The notes beneath the pieces were generated by a model that did no database searches, was not told where the DNA came from, and worked only from the letters and a program-made list of their open reading frames with translations. The translations under genes and the position numbers were made by a program. Of a stretch of DNA of 64,000 nucleotides, positions 51,301 to 60,118 are shown one piece after another; position 1 is the stretch's first letter; the number at the start of each line of letters is the position of its first letter. The stretch spans positions 3,427,748 through 3,491,747 of the forward strand of contig PTEX01000011.1 in NCBI GenBank assembly GCA_003342815.1, given 5' to 3'. Source of the stretch: Eudromia elegans (lineage: Eukaryota; Chordata; Aves; Tinamiformes; Tinamidae).

Positions 51301-54300
51301 TGTTAATCTTTATTTGTACCATAATTAATTTACAGACGTCACGTACTGTTCTGTGATCATATGAACTAAAAGCAATCTGAAGCCATTGAGCACTTCCCAC
51401 AGACAAAAATATTTGGACAAAATGTTGCAGCTACAAATGCTTCAAAATGGTGGTATTTTTCCCTATTATTTCCCTATTACCCATTTATTTCCTCTCCGTA
51501 TGTGATACGAAGTCTTTAAAAATTATTCACTCATTATAATTTCTCAAACGTCAGGAGTGAGGTATGGCTCACGGCAGGAGCGCGCAGCACTCTCAGGAGT
51601 GCTGCAAGACGGGGACAATAAACTACACACGGCTCAGGAGAGGGATGCAGAAGATGAAGACAACAGTGGCAGCAGGACTCAAAAGTGGAGATCACCTGCT
51701 ACAACACTTGCAATGATGGTCTTAAACATTCAAGAAGCTAATTAATAGAAGTCTGTATTTTATATATGTATGTCATATAAGTACCACACACACATATAAA
51801 TATCCACCAGCAAGATAAATATGTTACCTTCTGAAAGACAGGTTTGTTATTGTTGACAGGATCAATTTTCACGATGACCTGAGCAGAGCTGGTAAGAGAA
51901 TGGGGCCCTCCAGAGGCATTATCATCAGTCGCCGTGACGTTAAGAACATACTCCGTCCCCTGCAGCTTAGGGAAAGGACTTGAACGAAGTTTAACTAGAC
52001 CTGCAAAAAGAGTACGTTGGGTTTTTATTTCTTAACCATTAACCAATTGTTAATTAACCAACTATTATTAACCAATAACGGCTATAACAGCAAACTGTTC
52101 TAGCTGAACCACTCAGCAGTAAACCACAAAGCCGGAGTTTAATTTAGCTTAGGTAGCATTAATGTCTACAAAGCCACATGAGGCAGTGGCTGCAGCTCAG
52201 CTGATCTGCACACATTATAGCTTTAGTGAAGCTATTTCAGGAAGGGGAAAAAAAAACACAAATAAAGAAAACAGGAAATACTTTGGCCAAGTCCTGTTTA
52301 ACGTGTACCAGTCCCACCAGAGTGGCCAGGCAAGTTGTGTCACTGCGGCTTCCCTGGTGGCATTACACAGTGGTTCAGCTGAAACCAGCCCAGGCTGATC
52401 TTCTTGCAGCACAACCACAGCAGCATTTAGGCTGTACAGAAGGCTCCTCAGAAGCCTTCATTTTGCTCCTCTCCCAAGTCACCTAAATGTTGTATCGTTC
52501 TGGATGGGACACAAGATTCTGCCAGAGAAAGATGCACGAAAGATCTGCTACATCAGCAGAACAAGTGACAGTTGTCTGAGCACACGCAGTAAGAAGCTGT
52601 CACTCCTTTGTGCCATCATCATCAGTCAACACAAGTACTCATCAGGAGTAACAGCAATTGTCATTACAGCAGAGTATTGCCACAGCATCAGTGCCGCTCG
52701 GTTTGCTTGTAAGAGCACCATCTCTGCTGCAGCACTTATTTCTGACACATCTCCACATCAAATGGACACTTCTGTGACAAGGGGGTACTGCAAACTACTT
52801 CACTGACAGGATCCTTGTTAGACATTTTGGAACATGACATTTACCTGTTATCAGTAATAATGCTGTCAATTAAGTCACTGATGGAAATCAGACAATGAGA
52901 AAATTGGGAAAAGAATTGTATGATCTTTTAGGGAAATAATATACTATTTTTAACAGTCATAAGACTATCTAGAAGAACTGTATTCTTTTCTCCTCCAATT
53001 TTTATTTGATTAGCAGGGGCTCCAAAAACAGTGTAAGCATATTCAGTTTATATAACTGCTATCTAACAAAGACCTAATTCTGGGTACACCCCATCAAGAT
53101 CAAAGGACAGCTGTGACTCCACAGCAACTAAGAGCTAACACACCCTTACCTTTCTTCTGGTCAATAACAAAGTTCCCTTTTTGATTTCCAGACAGAATAG
53201 CATATGTTATACCATCTCCATCAGGGTCAACAGCATTTATTGTAGCAACTACTGTGTTTGGGCCTGCATCTTCAGAAACAAAGCTCCTGTAACTGTTAAA
53301 AGAAGTTATGACAAGATACTTAGAAATTTAGGCAGGAAACAGAGCGTTCTAGTCTGCTTACGAACTCACTCTTCTTAGTTCATTGTCAACAGAGTTGAAG
53401 TGAACACAGCTGCTCCATCAAGTCCATTGATCACACCTCCAGACTGTTATCCTGAGAGTGGCATCAAGTTCCAAGACAAACAAAACAGATGCACAGAAAA
53501 ACTCTCAAGCAATTCCAAAAGTTTTGAACATTAAATATAGGGACAGAAGAGTTCAAGTCATCAGAAGAGGTTTCTTAAAAAGAAAAAAACTAAAAATCTG
53601 AGAAAATGAGACAGAGCAGGAGCATTAAACATTTCCTAACTGAGATACGGGATCACTGTGATGAAAACAAGCTCATACAGAGGAATCCTGAGTCTATAAT
53701 AGACTGTAAATCTGTTCAAACAAAGGGCTGAAAGAGCAACACCGTCATCTTGATTTGTATTAGCCTACCACTGAGCACAACATTAATTGCAGATTAGTCT
53801 CTCAACAGGACCCAATTTCCAGGTGATCATGATGAAGCTATCTCACAGGAAACTTCAGCTAGGGCCTGTCTGAAGGTCATCTTCAGATGCAGGGTTTATC
53901 ACCAGGGATAGATAAAGCAAACTCAAAGTCTTGTTAACCAGGTTAAACACGAACCTGAGATAAATTGAATACCCTTGGGAAGCAGGGGGAAGAGGACAGG
54001 AGTCCAAATGCCTTAGGACTTGTGGATCACACGCATGCAAAGTGGTGAGGCTTTGGGTAATATGAAGAAGCATGATCTAAATTATTCCAGATTCCAATCC
54101 AGGTTGCAAAATTCTGAACCTCACAATTTAAAATAAAAATCATAAGCATCCTCTGGGAGATTAATTTAGTTACAACACTGCTGGTCACTAACTAAAATTT
54201 AAACAAGCTCCAGTTAAACATAAACAGAATTTTAAAAATACATCATTACATTGCCTGGGAAAACTCAGGTGCTTCATCATTCACATTTGAAACGTGGATC

Positions 54301-57300
54301 CTAACAGTTGTTGTCCCAGTCTTGGGCTCTTCTCCTTTATCTACAGCCACAATTATGAATTCATAAAGATGATTAGGTCGCTCATAGTCCAACTTTGTGG
54401 CTGGAAAAACAGTACCATCAGCCGTGACACTGAAATCTGGACTCAAAGTGTAATACACTATTTCGGCGTTCTCCTTTGAATCACAGTCAGTGGCTGTCAC
54501 TGTCAGAAGACAAACAAATAATAATTAACACTAATACATGCCTTGGCATCTGCTGCTTGAAATGATTCATGAATCTGTGCTACGCCCTGTATTTTTTATT
54601 TGGCTAACCATGAAACTCAAGTTATTGTTTTATTGGGGAAAAAAAAGCCAAATCTTGCTCTCCCCCAACCAAAACCTCACATACCACTCAAACTGCACAC
54701 AAAGATTTCAACATAAAAAGTCAGTATTTCCTATTCTGAGCACACACAAATCTCTTAAGCACGGGCAGAGAATGGGAGCTGATGTCTCCACAATTTCTGA
54801 TGCAACATCATTCTCCTCTTTCAAGAGAAGCATTGCAGAAGTGTTAACCCAGGCCTATTGATCTAATGCAATCACATTGAAATCCTCTTGCTTCAAAACC
54901 CTTCCTCTGACCTCCCTCCAAGGTCATTTTGACTGTTACACTAGTAAATGCTGATGACCTAACTCTACAGGTGAACAGTTGACTCCAGAGACTTATAATT
55001 ACCTAATTTTTGTTTCTGACATGAGTTCTAATCTATGAAAGAAAACAACTCCCCTTCTCCTCAACGTAGGAAACTATTTAATAAGTATTAACCTTGTAGA
55101 AGTGCAGTTGTCACAGGAACTGTTTCAGGAACCCCATCTTTGCTGTAAATCAGCTGTTGGAATTCTGGGGCACAGTCATTCACATCTGTGATTACAACAA
55201 AAACCTGAACAGAACACAAGAGAACATTAAGTGGTATCAAAGCGGATCAAGGCAACTCCTTCACTGTTATCCTGCATAGAATGATACGCCAAAAAACAAA
55301 TATCCTTGAGGATTTCAGAAGCTATAGCAGAGAAGAAAAGCTGCTGAATGCCCTTCTCCTGCTGAGAATTGTTCATATTGGATTTCAAACTATTTAAAAA
55401 TGCCACATTCCAGTCCTTTACAGTAATACTTTCCATTGTTTCTTCATCTCCATTGATTATTTCCTAATACTAATAGCAAGGGAAATCAATAGTCTGCTTC
55501 CCCAGCACACCTTTTTGGGCTTTTCATTATCCTGTCTTCAAACCCTCCTAACAGTTGTAAAACTACAAATTCTACAGCCAAACAAATTGCATTTTTATCA
55601 GTATAAACCTGGCAAATCGTGTTCTGAATTACACTTTGTTTGTTCAGAATAAGATAAAACTTCACGTTTGGCTTGGTAGCATCTCTTACCTGGTAAGCCC
55701 TAAGACCTGCAATGGGATCGTATATCAATCCTTCAAAACGGCCTTTTCACCATCAGCAGGACTTTTAGCACGGATATCAAAAGAGGCAGCACGAGCTGGG
55801 CAAACCGAAGTCAACAGTGTGACGTGAATCGGGAAGAGTGATGGAAACTGAGAAGAGGAAGAGATTCCTCACGGGACGCCAGAAGCGAGCGCTTACCTCA
55901 GCTGTACTGCTGAGCTCTTGCCCATCCTCTTCTGCTCCGACCAAGAGGAGGTATTGGTGCTGGCTGCTCTCGTAATCCACGCTCCGTGTCAGGCTGATAT
56001 CTCCTGCTGCCTGACTGATGCTGAACAGGCCACCAGGATTCGTTTGTAAGCTGTAGCTCAAGGATTTGTTTTGATATGATATAGCAGAGACTGTGAAAAA
56101 CCTGCACGAAAATTAGAAACAAAGAAGAAGAAAATATCTCTTAATCTTTTAATACAATATACTGAAAAATAATTCAAGAAACGCTACATATTAGTCCCAA
56201 ACGTGCAATCCTGTAGTCTGATTAGAGCAATGCTCACTGAAGTCTACAACAAATGCATCTAAACAGCTAATCTGAACATTTAGTTAGGCTATTCTCTTAT
56301 CTACAAGTGAAAAACAGAGCCGGAATTTTTGGAAGAACACAGCAGGGATAAAAAAAAAAAATAGAAATGGGGGATTTTTGATTTCAAAATTGCTTTTCTG
56401 ATTTGCATTTTCTACCGTTCTTATAAGAGACTAATGATTTTCAGGTAAGAAACTAAGAGATAAAACAAGACTTTTGAATACCAGATGGTAAGGTTGCTGC
56501 TCCACTCATCCTGTCTGAATATGACAACAGGTAACGATAAACGCTGGCCAGCAATGCAGTGCAGGTGTCACACGGCACACAGGACACCTCTCGTGCGGCC
56601 GCCACGTCCGCACGGGCCACGCGGCCCCGCGGTGAGGCAGTTTAACCCCCGGCTGAGGAGTCATCTCCATCCCAGCCACAGCATCTGCACGCCCAGCCTG
56701 CCAGCACGCCAGAGCCAGGCCAAAGGAAAGGGCAGGGAGCTTTGGTGATAGAAATACAGTACATGACAGGAACCCTGTTTTACTCTGTTCTTGCACCATT
56801 TATATGTAAGAACTTAGAGATTCTACTATGGTTTTCGTTGCTATTTCTGGTTAACTCGCGCTAATCTTTCACTTTCCCTGGGAGGCCAGTGTTTATATTT
56901 GAGCTTCTTGTATCATAAAACTCATTTTATTAAATGTTTCATAACTGTTTCATTCCTTTTGAAGACTGTTAATAATGTAAGAATTACATTACTTTTAAAC
57001 ATTGCTGAACCCAAGGCAATAGGCATCTAATAGGTATTTGTAGTCTCCCACAACGCTCACATTTCTCTCATACTCATTTATGGTAGTTTGCTGCTGTTAA
57101 CAGCTGGGTTTCACAAAGAACACAGGGCAGATGGAACAAGGAACAAGAAACCAGTTTCACTGCACTCTTTTTAACGGGCACTTACGTTTGTCCTTGTGGC
57201 GTGCTTTCAGGAACATAAGCAATGTAAGATATGTTGGTAAACTGTGGTGGTCGAAGTCCAGCAATTATAGAAACAGAGGCTGGAGTCCCTTTGCTTCCAA

Positions 57301-58081
57301 GTTGATCTGCTGCTAACACAGTCAGTAGGTATTCCCTGTCCTTTACCAATGGCAAACCCGTCGTTTTAATCCAGCCGGTGTCCTTCTCAACTTCAAACCT
57401 GTCCTCTCCACCTAAAAACAGATCCACACATTGTTGACATGTAGATTTTTACCTAATAAAAATACATATGATCCCTGACCGACAAATATATATGTTAGAA
57501 TCCTAGTCAAGAAGTACTAAACACCGCTGGAATGGCATTGCTGAGCCCCTTCTATTGGGTGCAGACAGTTTTAAACTACTACTGAAGTTTTTTGTGGCTT
57601 TGTTTTTCTCTTTTGAGTCCCACAAAAGAGTTACTATAGTGAGTCTGTACCAGCTTTGATCAGTTAAGGCACAAGCCAGACCCCAAAAGGAAGTTATGGA
57701 GGAACCAGAAGCAAAACTCCTGCAAGGAAGCAGGAGCCTTCCTGGCAAACCTGCCACAAAAAGATCATCTTTTCACACACAGAGTTTCCTTGGTGGAAAG
57801 GAAGGCTGCTTACTGAAGCACAAAGAGAAAAAAGACACAGGAGTAAAGCTTAACACGGGCCCAGTGCAGGGATTTCTCTTTACCATCCAGGAGGAAGTAT
57901 TCCACGGCTCCATTGACCCCTTCATCCGCATCCACAGCGAGCAGCTTGTACACCCGAGTACCCGCGGCAGCCTGGGGAGACACCGCGGCCGAGAAGGGCA
58001 AGGGCTGCACGGCCCATTCGGGCACGTTGTCGTTCACATCCGTCACCGTGAGCGTTACGCGCACCAAGTACCACTCCTTTC
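25521..58081 (-). CDS. type III (non-chordate-type) classic cadherin, Hz-cadherin-like; 31 exons, 5' and 3' ends not resolved
   Basis: Calcium-dependent adhesion receptor of the plasma membrane, orthologous by domain plan to chicken Hz-cadherin (known from retinal horizontal cells) and to fly N-cadherin. I traced 31 exons, 58,081 down to 25,521, listed individually below. Phases agree at every junction, giving 2,386 codons with no stop. Domain order: end of one cadherin repeat; 14 complete repeats separated by DxNDxxP-type linkers; non-chordate domain (41100-39171); Cys-rich EGF; laminin G; EGF; laminin G; two EGFs; transmembrane helix; juxtamembrane DIRETILNYSEEGGGEQD, the p120-catenin-binding signature of classic cadherins. 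It lacks the prodomain and five-repeat layout of type I/II cadherins. FAT cadherins also have LamG/EGF but not the NYxxEGGGEQD motif. The N-terminus with signal peptide and the beta-catenin-binding tail were not found. Codon use and GC content vary by exon, with the LamG/EGF exons very GC-rich. Confidence 0.92.
25676..28103 (-). other. cadherin intron splitting the transmembrane helix, 2.4 kb
   Basis: Contains the GC-rich 17-bp minisatellite near 25,726-25,797 and AT-rich sequence beyond 26,000. A minus-strand open frame at 27,483-27,665 has no recognisable homology. Confidence 0.6.
25726..25797. repeat. GC-rich 17-bp minisatellite
   Basis: The unit CACGGCCGGGACGGGAG occurs exactly at 25726-25742, 25743-25759 and 25781-25797, with a diverged copy between. 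It begins 50 bp from the acceptor of cadherin exon C31. Confidence 0.85.
28104..28348 (-). CDS. cadherin exon C30: EGF repeats and first half of the transmembrane helix
   Basis: Reads CPPGRVLVENGSGRRC, then CARRPCRYGTCVSQS and CDCAAGYAGRACDV. It enters the membrane at SSMFAICICFMALL, where the intron interrupts the helix after one base of the next codon. Acceptor GTTGGCAG, donor TAG|GTAGCT, phase 2 to 1. Very GC-rich. Confidence 0.93.
29104..29284 (-). CDS. cadherin exon C29: laminin G 2 end and EGF start
   Basis: Reads GCMKDVRYNNYRLPLDTDTK, then ACRSNPCHQEFVCIDLWMMH. Acceptor GCCCCAG, donor CAG|GTAATT, phase 1 to 2. Confidence 0.92.
29540..29804 (-). CDS. cadherin exon C28: laminin G 2
   Basis: Reads VVQGFLMVSYNLGDGDYSVS, then IDNGEWHHITLERIENEFTL and SSLVLGNAYPFSQ. 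Acceptor TCCACAAG (short pyrimidine tract), donor AAG|GTGAGG, phase 0 to 1. Confidence 0.92.
30598..30764 (-). CDS. cadherin exon C27: laminin G 2 start
   Basis: Reads AKEYTFGPGSHIRYQLPVSA, then MSSRSKDEYITLQ. Acceptor CTTTTTAG, donor CAG|GTGAGC, phase 1 to 0. Confidence 0.92.
30856..31036 (-). CDS. cadherin exon C26: laminin G 1 tail and EGF
   Basis: Reads VQDLQAPAESLRSSPGCALT, then SPCGAHGRCLGDWGSFACRC and LPGYYGYPCEK, a six-Cys EGF. Acceptor CCGGCAG, donor AAG|GTAAAG, phase 0 to 1. Confidence 0.92.
31891..32014 (-). CDS. cadherin exon C25: laminin G 1 end
   Basis: Reads YLNANHVLQLGGVKESLPYS, then HFTGCLRNVILDTQ. LQLGG and GCLRN are LamG hallmarks. Acceptor TTCAAAG, donor CAG|GTAAGA, phase 2 to 0. 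This exon is hidden behind a longer spurious open frame on the same strand. Confidence 0.9.
33864..33991 (-). CDS. cadherin exon C24: laminin G 1, GC-rich variable loop
   Basis: Reads GVRLTLDRCGAARGAEAEGV, then LSSEDRSGC. VRLTLDRC fits the LamG strand. The rest is a GC-rich, Ala/Arg-rich loop. Acceptor GGCGCAG, donor AAG|GTAACG, phase 0 to 2. Confidence 0.85.
34617..34744 (-). CDS. cadherin exon C23: laminin G 1
   Basis: Reads GIPVLKMSLGGGAVMLQLPS, then KKWHHLEVRTSGQ (WHH motif of LamG). Acceptor GTGTTAG, donor CAG|GTCAGT, phase 1 to 0. Confidence 0.9.
35768..35982 (-). CDS. cadherin exon C22: EGF end and laminin G 1 start
   Basis: Reads CVCPASFHGPECQQTQHSFH, then GNGYAWFPPLRPCLESSLSL and DGLLLYSGPLANP, a classic LamG opening. 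Acceptor TTTCCAG, donor TAG|GTACTT, phase 2 to 1. Confidence 0.92.
36478..36755 (-). CDS. cadherin exon C21: Cys-rich EGF region
   Basis: Reads DVDECRRANCSGGTDCTNRL, a spacer AVGDIPTVTDAGSVSLVSVT, then CSCAAKDRLHRPC and SPCLNGGRCIDTLHGYR. Acceptor CTCCTAG, donor CAG|GTGAGG, phase 0 to 2. Confidence 0.92.
36756..39170 (-). other. cadherin intron C20-C21, 2.4 kb
   Basis: Mostly AT-rich, with a 39-base A-run at 37420-37458. A GC-richer patch lies at 38,400-38,950 with chance open frames on both strands. No exon supported. Confidence 0.6.
37420..37458. repeat. A(39) homopolymer
   Basis: Uninterrupted run of A on the plus strand. Probably a microsatellite or the tail of an old retrocopy. Length may be unreliable in assemblies. 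Confidence 0.9.
39171..39400 (-). CDS. cadherin exon C20: non-chordate domain, part 3
   Basis: Reads DVTAEEFIRRDEYGKNRHDR, then FKESLAKVFSARLSDITVFS. The TAEEFI...F.ESLA...VFSV pattern is the diagnostic core of the non-chordate classic cadherin domain. Acceptor AACTCAG, donor GAG|GTATGT, phase 1 to 0. Confidence 0.92.
39624..39799 (-). CDS. cadherin exon C19: non-chordate domain, part 2
   Basis: Reads HVPQGTYNLRVRVSDGVWPD, then VISTIQIHVQELENEAI. Acceptor CTTTCAG, donor AAG|GTTAGT, phase 2 to 1. Confidence 0.9.
41007..41100 (-). CDS. cadherin exon C18: non-chordate domain, part 1
   Basis: Reads KWSPTVLGKVFAPDQDDWDN, then KTFLSEGKLL, matching the VLGKVY..DPDDWD start of the membrane-proximal region in fly N-cadherin-type proteins. 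Acceptor TCAACAG, donor CAA|GTGAGG, phase 1 to 2. Confidence 0.9.
42224..43835 (-). CDS. cadherin exon C17: giant exon, end of one plus four complete repeats
   Basis: A single 1,612-nt exon, phase 0 to 1, acceptor CTCTGTAG, donor AGG|GTAAGT. Linkers in order: DVNDNAPRF, DVNDHVPTF, DSNDHSPAF, DVNDNGPRF, DENDTPH. Each repeat has the usual LDRE/DFEK and DxD motifs. The last repeat runs into SGHKDIYVYSDKGKW, the junction to the non-chordate domain. Neighbouring exons are only 94-284 nt. Confidence 0.95.
44344..44627 (-). CDS. cadherin exon C16: repeat body, linker, repeat start
   Basis: Reads NAKLRYQITAGNARGKLDVE, then QPLDYEETETYEMHVLASDG and NVMNKNDEAPVFSI. Acceptor ACTGACAG, donor CAG|GTAACG, phase 1 to 0. 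Confidence 0.92.
45231..45374 (-). CDS. cadherin exon C15: linker and repeat start
   Basis: Reads VAYVRVFISDVNDNKPIFTQ, then YEVNVDEDQDVGSTVVTVSA. Acceptor CCCTCCAG, donor AAG|GTAGAG, phase 1 to 1. Confidence 0.92.
45454..45477. repeat. perfect 11-bp inverted repeat
   Basis: GCACGTTGATG (45454-45464), TG spacer, CATCAACGTGC (45467-45477), in the intron 80 bp upstream (gene sense) of exon C15. Could extrude as a hairpin. Confidence 0.9.
46076..46262 (-). CDS. cadherin exon C14: repeat body
   Basis: Reads ITYSLLHDPSGDYTHFCLDS, then VFDREKKGSYLLEVRSEDGS. Acceptor CTTTTAG, donor CTG|GTAAGA, phase 0 to 1. Contains an unusual low-complexity loop ESARPGKRGQP. Confidence 0.9.
46996..47123 (-). CDS. 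cadherin exon C13: linker and repeat start
   Basis: Reads DVNDNVPFFTSSIYEASVAE, then QISAVDLDLGLNGE. Acceptor TGTCTTAG, donor GAG|GTAAGC, phase 1 to 0. Confidence 0.92.
47220..47469 (-). CDS. cadherin exon C12: repeat body
   Basis: Reads TIKATSPLGDPRVTYTLEEG, then AEPLDFETTQSFLLRVRAQS. Acceptor CTGCACAG, donor CAG|GTACCT, phase 0 to 1. Confidence 0.9.
48025..48192 (-). CDS. cadherin exon C11: repeat end, calcium-poor linker
   Basis: Reads RSSIIREIVATDGGNRSSKV, then TITSAKNQPPQWERDSYEVV. The linker SAKNQPPQW has lost most acidic ligands. Acceptor TTTTCAG, donor TTG|GTAAGT, phase 0 to 0. Confidence 0.9.
48302..48328. repeat. (AC)n microsatellite
   Basis: An uninterrupted AC dinucleotide run of about 13 units, in the cadherin intron between exons C10 and C11. 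Confidence 0.9.
48997..49070. repeat. 37-bp tandem duplication beside cadherin exon C10
   Basis: Two copies, 48997-49033 and 49034-49070, both reading CTCCAC-C-CCTCCTATGATATATC..GTTGGCAGTCAG with two mismatches. The second copy ends 27 bp from the donor end of exon C10, within the intron. Confidence 0.92.
49097..49269 (-). CDS. cadherin exon C10: repeat start
   Basis: Reads FLREDTTVGTSFLRVAAHDA, then DYSSNAAITYSLANEEPD and INPTTGWIFVSQPISQ. Acceptor CTAAAAG, donor CAG|GTGAGG, phase 1 to 0. Confidence 0.92.
50146..50316 (-). CDS. cadherin exon C9: repeat end and linker
   Basis: Reads VQVFDREKQREYPVTVRATD, then ILDQNDNDPRFENTRYE. Acceptor ATTTCCAG, donor AAT|GTAATT, phase 1 to 1. Confidence 0.92.
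50769..50790. repeat. A(22) run followed by CA repeats
   Basis: A homopolymer followed by CCACACACACACA in the intron between exons C8 and C9. Confidence 0.85.
51028..51196 (-). CDS. cadherin exon C8: repeat start
   Basis: Reads EHASVLENQPSGTVVLQVEA, then TDADEGANGIVKYDLMYRDG, with full LEN and DADEGANG calcium-site motifs. Acceptor CCCTTTAG, donor CAG|GTAAAG, phase 0 to 1. Confidence 0.92.
51828..52000 (-). CDS. cadherin exon C7: repeat end and atypical linker
   Basis: Reads GLVKLRSSPFPKLQGTEYVL, then NVTATDDNASG and VKIDPVNNNKPVFQK. The linker DPVNNNKP departs from DxNDNxP. Acceptor TTTTGCAG, donor AAG|GTAACA, phase 1 to 0. Confidence 0.9.
53150..53292 (-). CDS. cadherin exon C6: repeat start
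   Basis: Reads YRSFVSEDAGPNTVVATINA, then VDPDGDGITYAILSG. Acceptor TTTTAACAG, donor AAG|GTAAGG, phase 2 to 1. Confidence 0.9.
54250..54499 (-). CDS. cadherin exon C5: repeat body and linker
   Basis: Reads VTATDCDSKENAEIVYYTL, then KLDYERPNHLYEFIIVAVDK and VSNVNDEAPEFSQA. Acceptor TCTGACAG. Donor AAT|GTAATG, chosen because it gives the phase 2 needed to join the next exon as FSQAIYRSF. Confidence 0.9.
55093..55204 (-). CDS. cadherin exon C4: linker and next repeat start
   Basis: Reads VFVVITDVNDCAPEFQQLIY. Acceptor CTGTTCAG, donor AAG|GTTAAT (weak at +3), phase 0 to 1. Too short for standard open-frame lists. Confidence 0.9.
55897..56101 (-). CDS. cadherin exon C3: repeat body
   Basis: Reads SYSLQTNPGGLFSISQAAGD, then SVDYESSQHQYLLLVGAEED. 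Acceptor CGTGCAG, donor GAG|GTAAGC, phase 2 to 0. Confidence 0.9.
57186..57411 (-). CDS. cadherin exon C2: repeat body and degenerate linker
   Basis: Reads GEDRFEVEKDTGWIKTTGLP, then KDREYLLTVLAADQLG. The linker is only GLRPPQF, without the Asp/Asn calcium ligands. Acceptor TTTTTAG, donor AAC|GTAAGT, phase 1 to 2. Confidence 0.9.
57884..58081 (-). CDS. cadherin exon C1: end of a repeat, linker, start of next repeat
   Basis: Reads KEWYLVRVTLTVTDVNDNVP, then SAAVSPQAAAGTRVYKLLAV and DADEGVNGAVEYFLLDG. Acceptor CCGTTAG, donor ATG|GTAAAG, phase 1 to 1. It starts mid-repeat, so at least one upstream coding exon must exist. Confidence 0.9.
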
Positions 58082-59732
58082 CTAACGGTACCAGGAGAAA
58101 AGCAAAACAAGAAATACTTAGCCAGGTACTTGCTAGCACCTGGAGTGACAGAAACACACATCAGCTCCTGAACTTGTATTGTGTGCAAGGTTACTGACAT
58201 GCAGTCCAAAAACCCTTAACTTTTTAGGATGTTCTGCAATTGACAGTATCCAGACACGACGGGGAAAAAAAATATATGCACAATTACAGCCAAATTGCAA
58301 CACCATGGCACTCATACTACATCCCCACATACTCAACTTTCAGAATTGAAATACATGTTTCTGAATAGCTTTTTTGCTAGAAAAAAAGAATATATTTTGT
58401 TTATATGCATATTAAAGCAACTGTGAATTTTGAAATCTATACATGTCACCAAAAATCTGTAACCAATCTACTAACTGATTTTGCTAGTTAGAAAGCTCAA
58501 GTTCGAGAAGTTTTCATTTCTACCACAAATTAAATGCTGTTAAAAAAGATCAAATAAATCAATATCTCAACAAAAATAACCCTCTGTCTGACATACATTT
58601 TCACTGCTATTACCCCTTCAATCCCATAGCAGTCCTAATACATCTTTCATGTCACAGTCCTTTACAAGTTCCAGCTTTATATAATTAGTAAGTTCTGTTT
58701 GATGCTAAGTGGCAGATTTAGTACACCTGATCTATAAAGGACCAGTAAGCAGATTGTGGTAAAGAAAACTCCTTGGTTTCTTGGTTAATCACTCTTGTGA
58801 TTAACAATGTCAAATGTTTCTTAGTTTAACTTAATCCATCATGACCTTTGGTACTTTCTGTTCTTACCACAACAACTCTCTTGGTATAAGAATTAGCACA
58901 CGCACAAAATAACCACAAAAGATCTCCTCACACTCGTAGAACTGCATTAAATGCATCTCAGTTTCACAAACTGTTCTAAGAATATATCACTTCTTCCTCA
59001 AAAGAGCAAGAAAAAACAGACAGACAATAATTTAACTCCATGAAGTCTTCCTATCTTATATTTGGAACCTAATGTTCAAGGGAATGCAGCACTACCTCAG
59101 GATAGCACATACGAGGCGTTTGAGGCCAAACTACAGCAAGATGACCCAAAACAGGGTAAGTTTTAAGTGAGAAGTGACAAACAAAATCAGCGTCTACCTG
59201 AACGTTTCAGAGATTTTAATGAAAAGGCTGTTCAAAAGAACAAGCAGAAAAGCGATCAGGCGGTGTCAAACTCGCCTCACTTTTCCCCAAAGAGCAGGTC
59301 TTGTGGAAGCTGTCACAATTTTTAAATTTAAATTTAAATTTTTAAACTGTCACCATGTGTGGTCAGGGCATCCTGCAGGCTGAATATAGCAAGCTCTAAA
59401 TTAGAAGCAGAGTTAAGTCCCTTTGAAAATCTGCCTCTGTTACAGCAAGATCTGTTGAGGATTTAAGTGTCAACCTTGTTAATCCTGTCAGGAGCAGCAA
59501 GGTTACCGATTTTTGTCCTGCTGGAAGTCAGCACCCCAATCAACCAGTGAACTCAGCTCCATTTCAAGTTCTGGACTGACGTTAAACCTCCCGTGTCCTA
59601 GCAAGTTTTATTCATCAAAAAAGCAGAACGGCTTGGACGTGTTCCTCAAGGTACTTGTGTTTAAATAGTTGAGACCTTAATTTCACCCGACATCCTGGTA
59701 AGGATGAAAGCTTTCAGCGATACGTTAGTTAC

Positions 59733-59783
59733 CTCTGAGACACGTGAGTACTCTAAGAGCATTGTTAGGGCAGTCAGCACGAA
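59733..59783 (-). CDS. weak candidate 5' exon of the cadherin
   Basis: 51 nt between acceptor GCATCGCAG and donor GAG|GTAACT, open from phase 1 to phase 1, so it could join exon C1. It reads RADCPNNALRVLTCLR. No homology recognised. Confidence 0.12.
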
Positions 59784-60091
59784 CTGCGATGCACATGATC
59801 AAAGAGACAGGAGGAAGTGCCTCTCTTGACCAGGTTATATATCCCTTGTATATGACCTTGCAGATGTTACCGGTATGTTACCTTCTGCCATGGTCCACAG
59901 GCAATTTGATTCACAGGAAAAACATTAAATAAGTTATCATGGTTAGGCATGATTCAGCTTTCAAATAAAGGAGATCTGGTGAAGAAAAAAATGGCAAGTC
60001 AAGTCAAGTCTTCCATTGACTGTGTTTCATATTTCAAAGCAAGCCCTGTAACAGAAATACCACACGGAGCTTCACCTGTGCTTCACACCAC

Positions 60092-60118
60092 AGTAGGTCT
60101 TCTGCATCAAGACCTACT
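60092..60118. repeat. perfect 10-bp hairpin
   Basis: AGTAGGTCTT (60092-60101), 7-base loop, AAGACCTACT (60109-60118). It lies inside a locally coding-like stretch upstream of the cadherin. Confidence 0.85.

Noticed and set aside
55689..55740. Minus-strand stretch FEGLIYDPIAGLRAYQ followed by a good donor, between cadherin exons C3 and C4
   Set aside because: The only usable acceptor gives phase 1, but exon C3 ends in phase 0. C3 joins C4 directly as STAE|VFVVITDVND, so no extra exon is needed.
25521..58081. FAT-family or Celsr identity for the cadherin
   Set aside because: The non-chordate domain and the juxtamembrane NYSEEGGGEQD motif are features of classic type III cadherins, not of FAT or Celsr proteins. 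No seven-pass helices are present.
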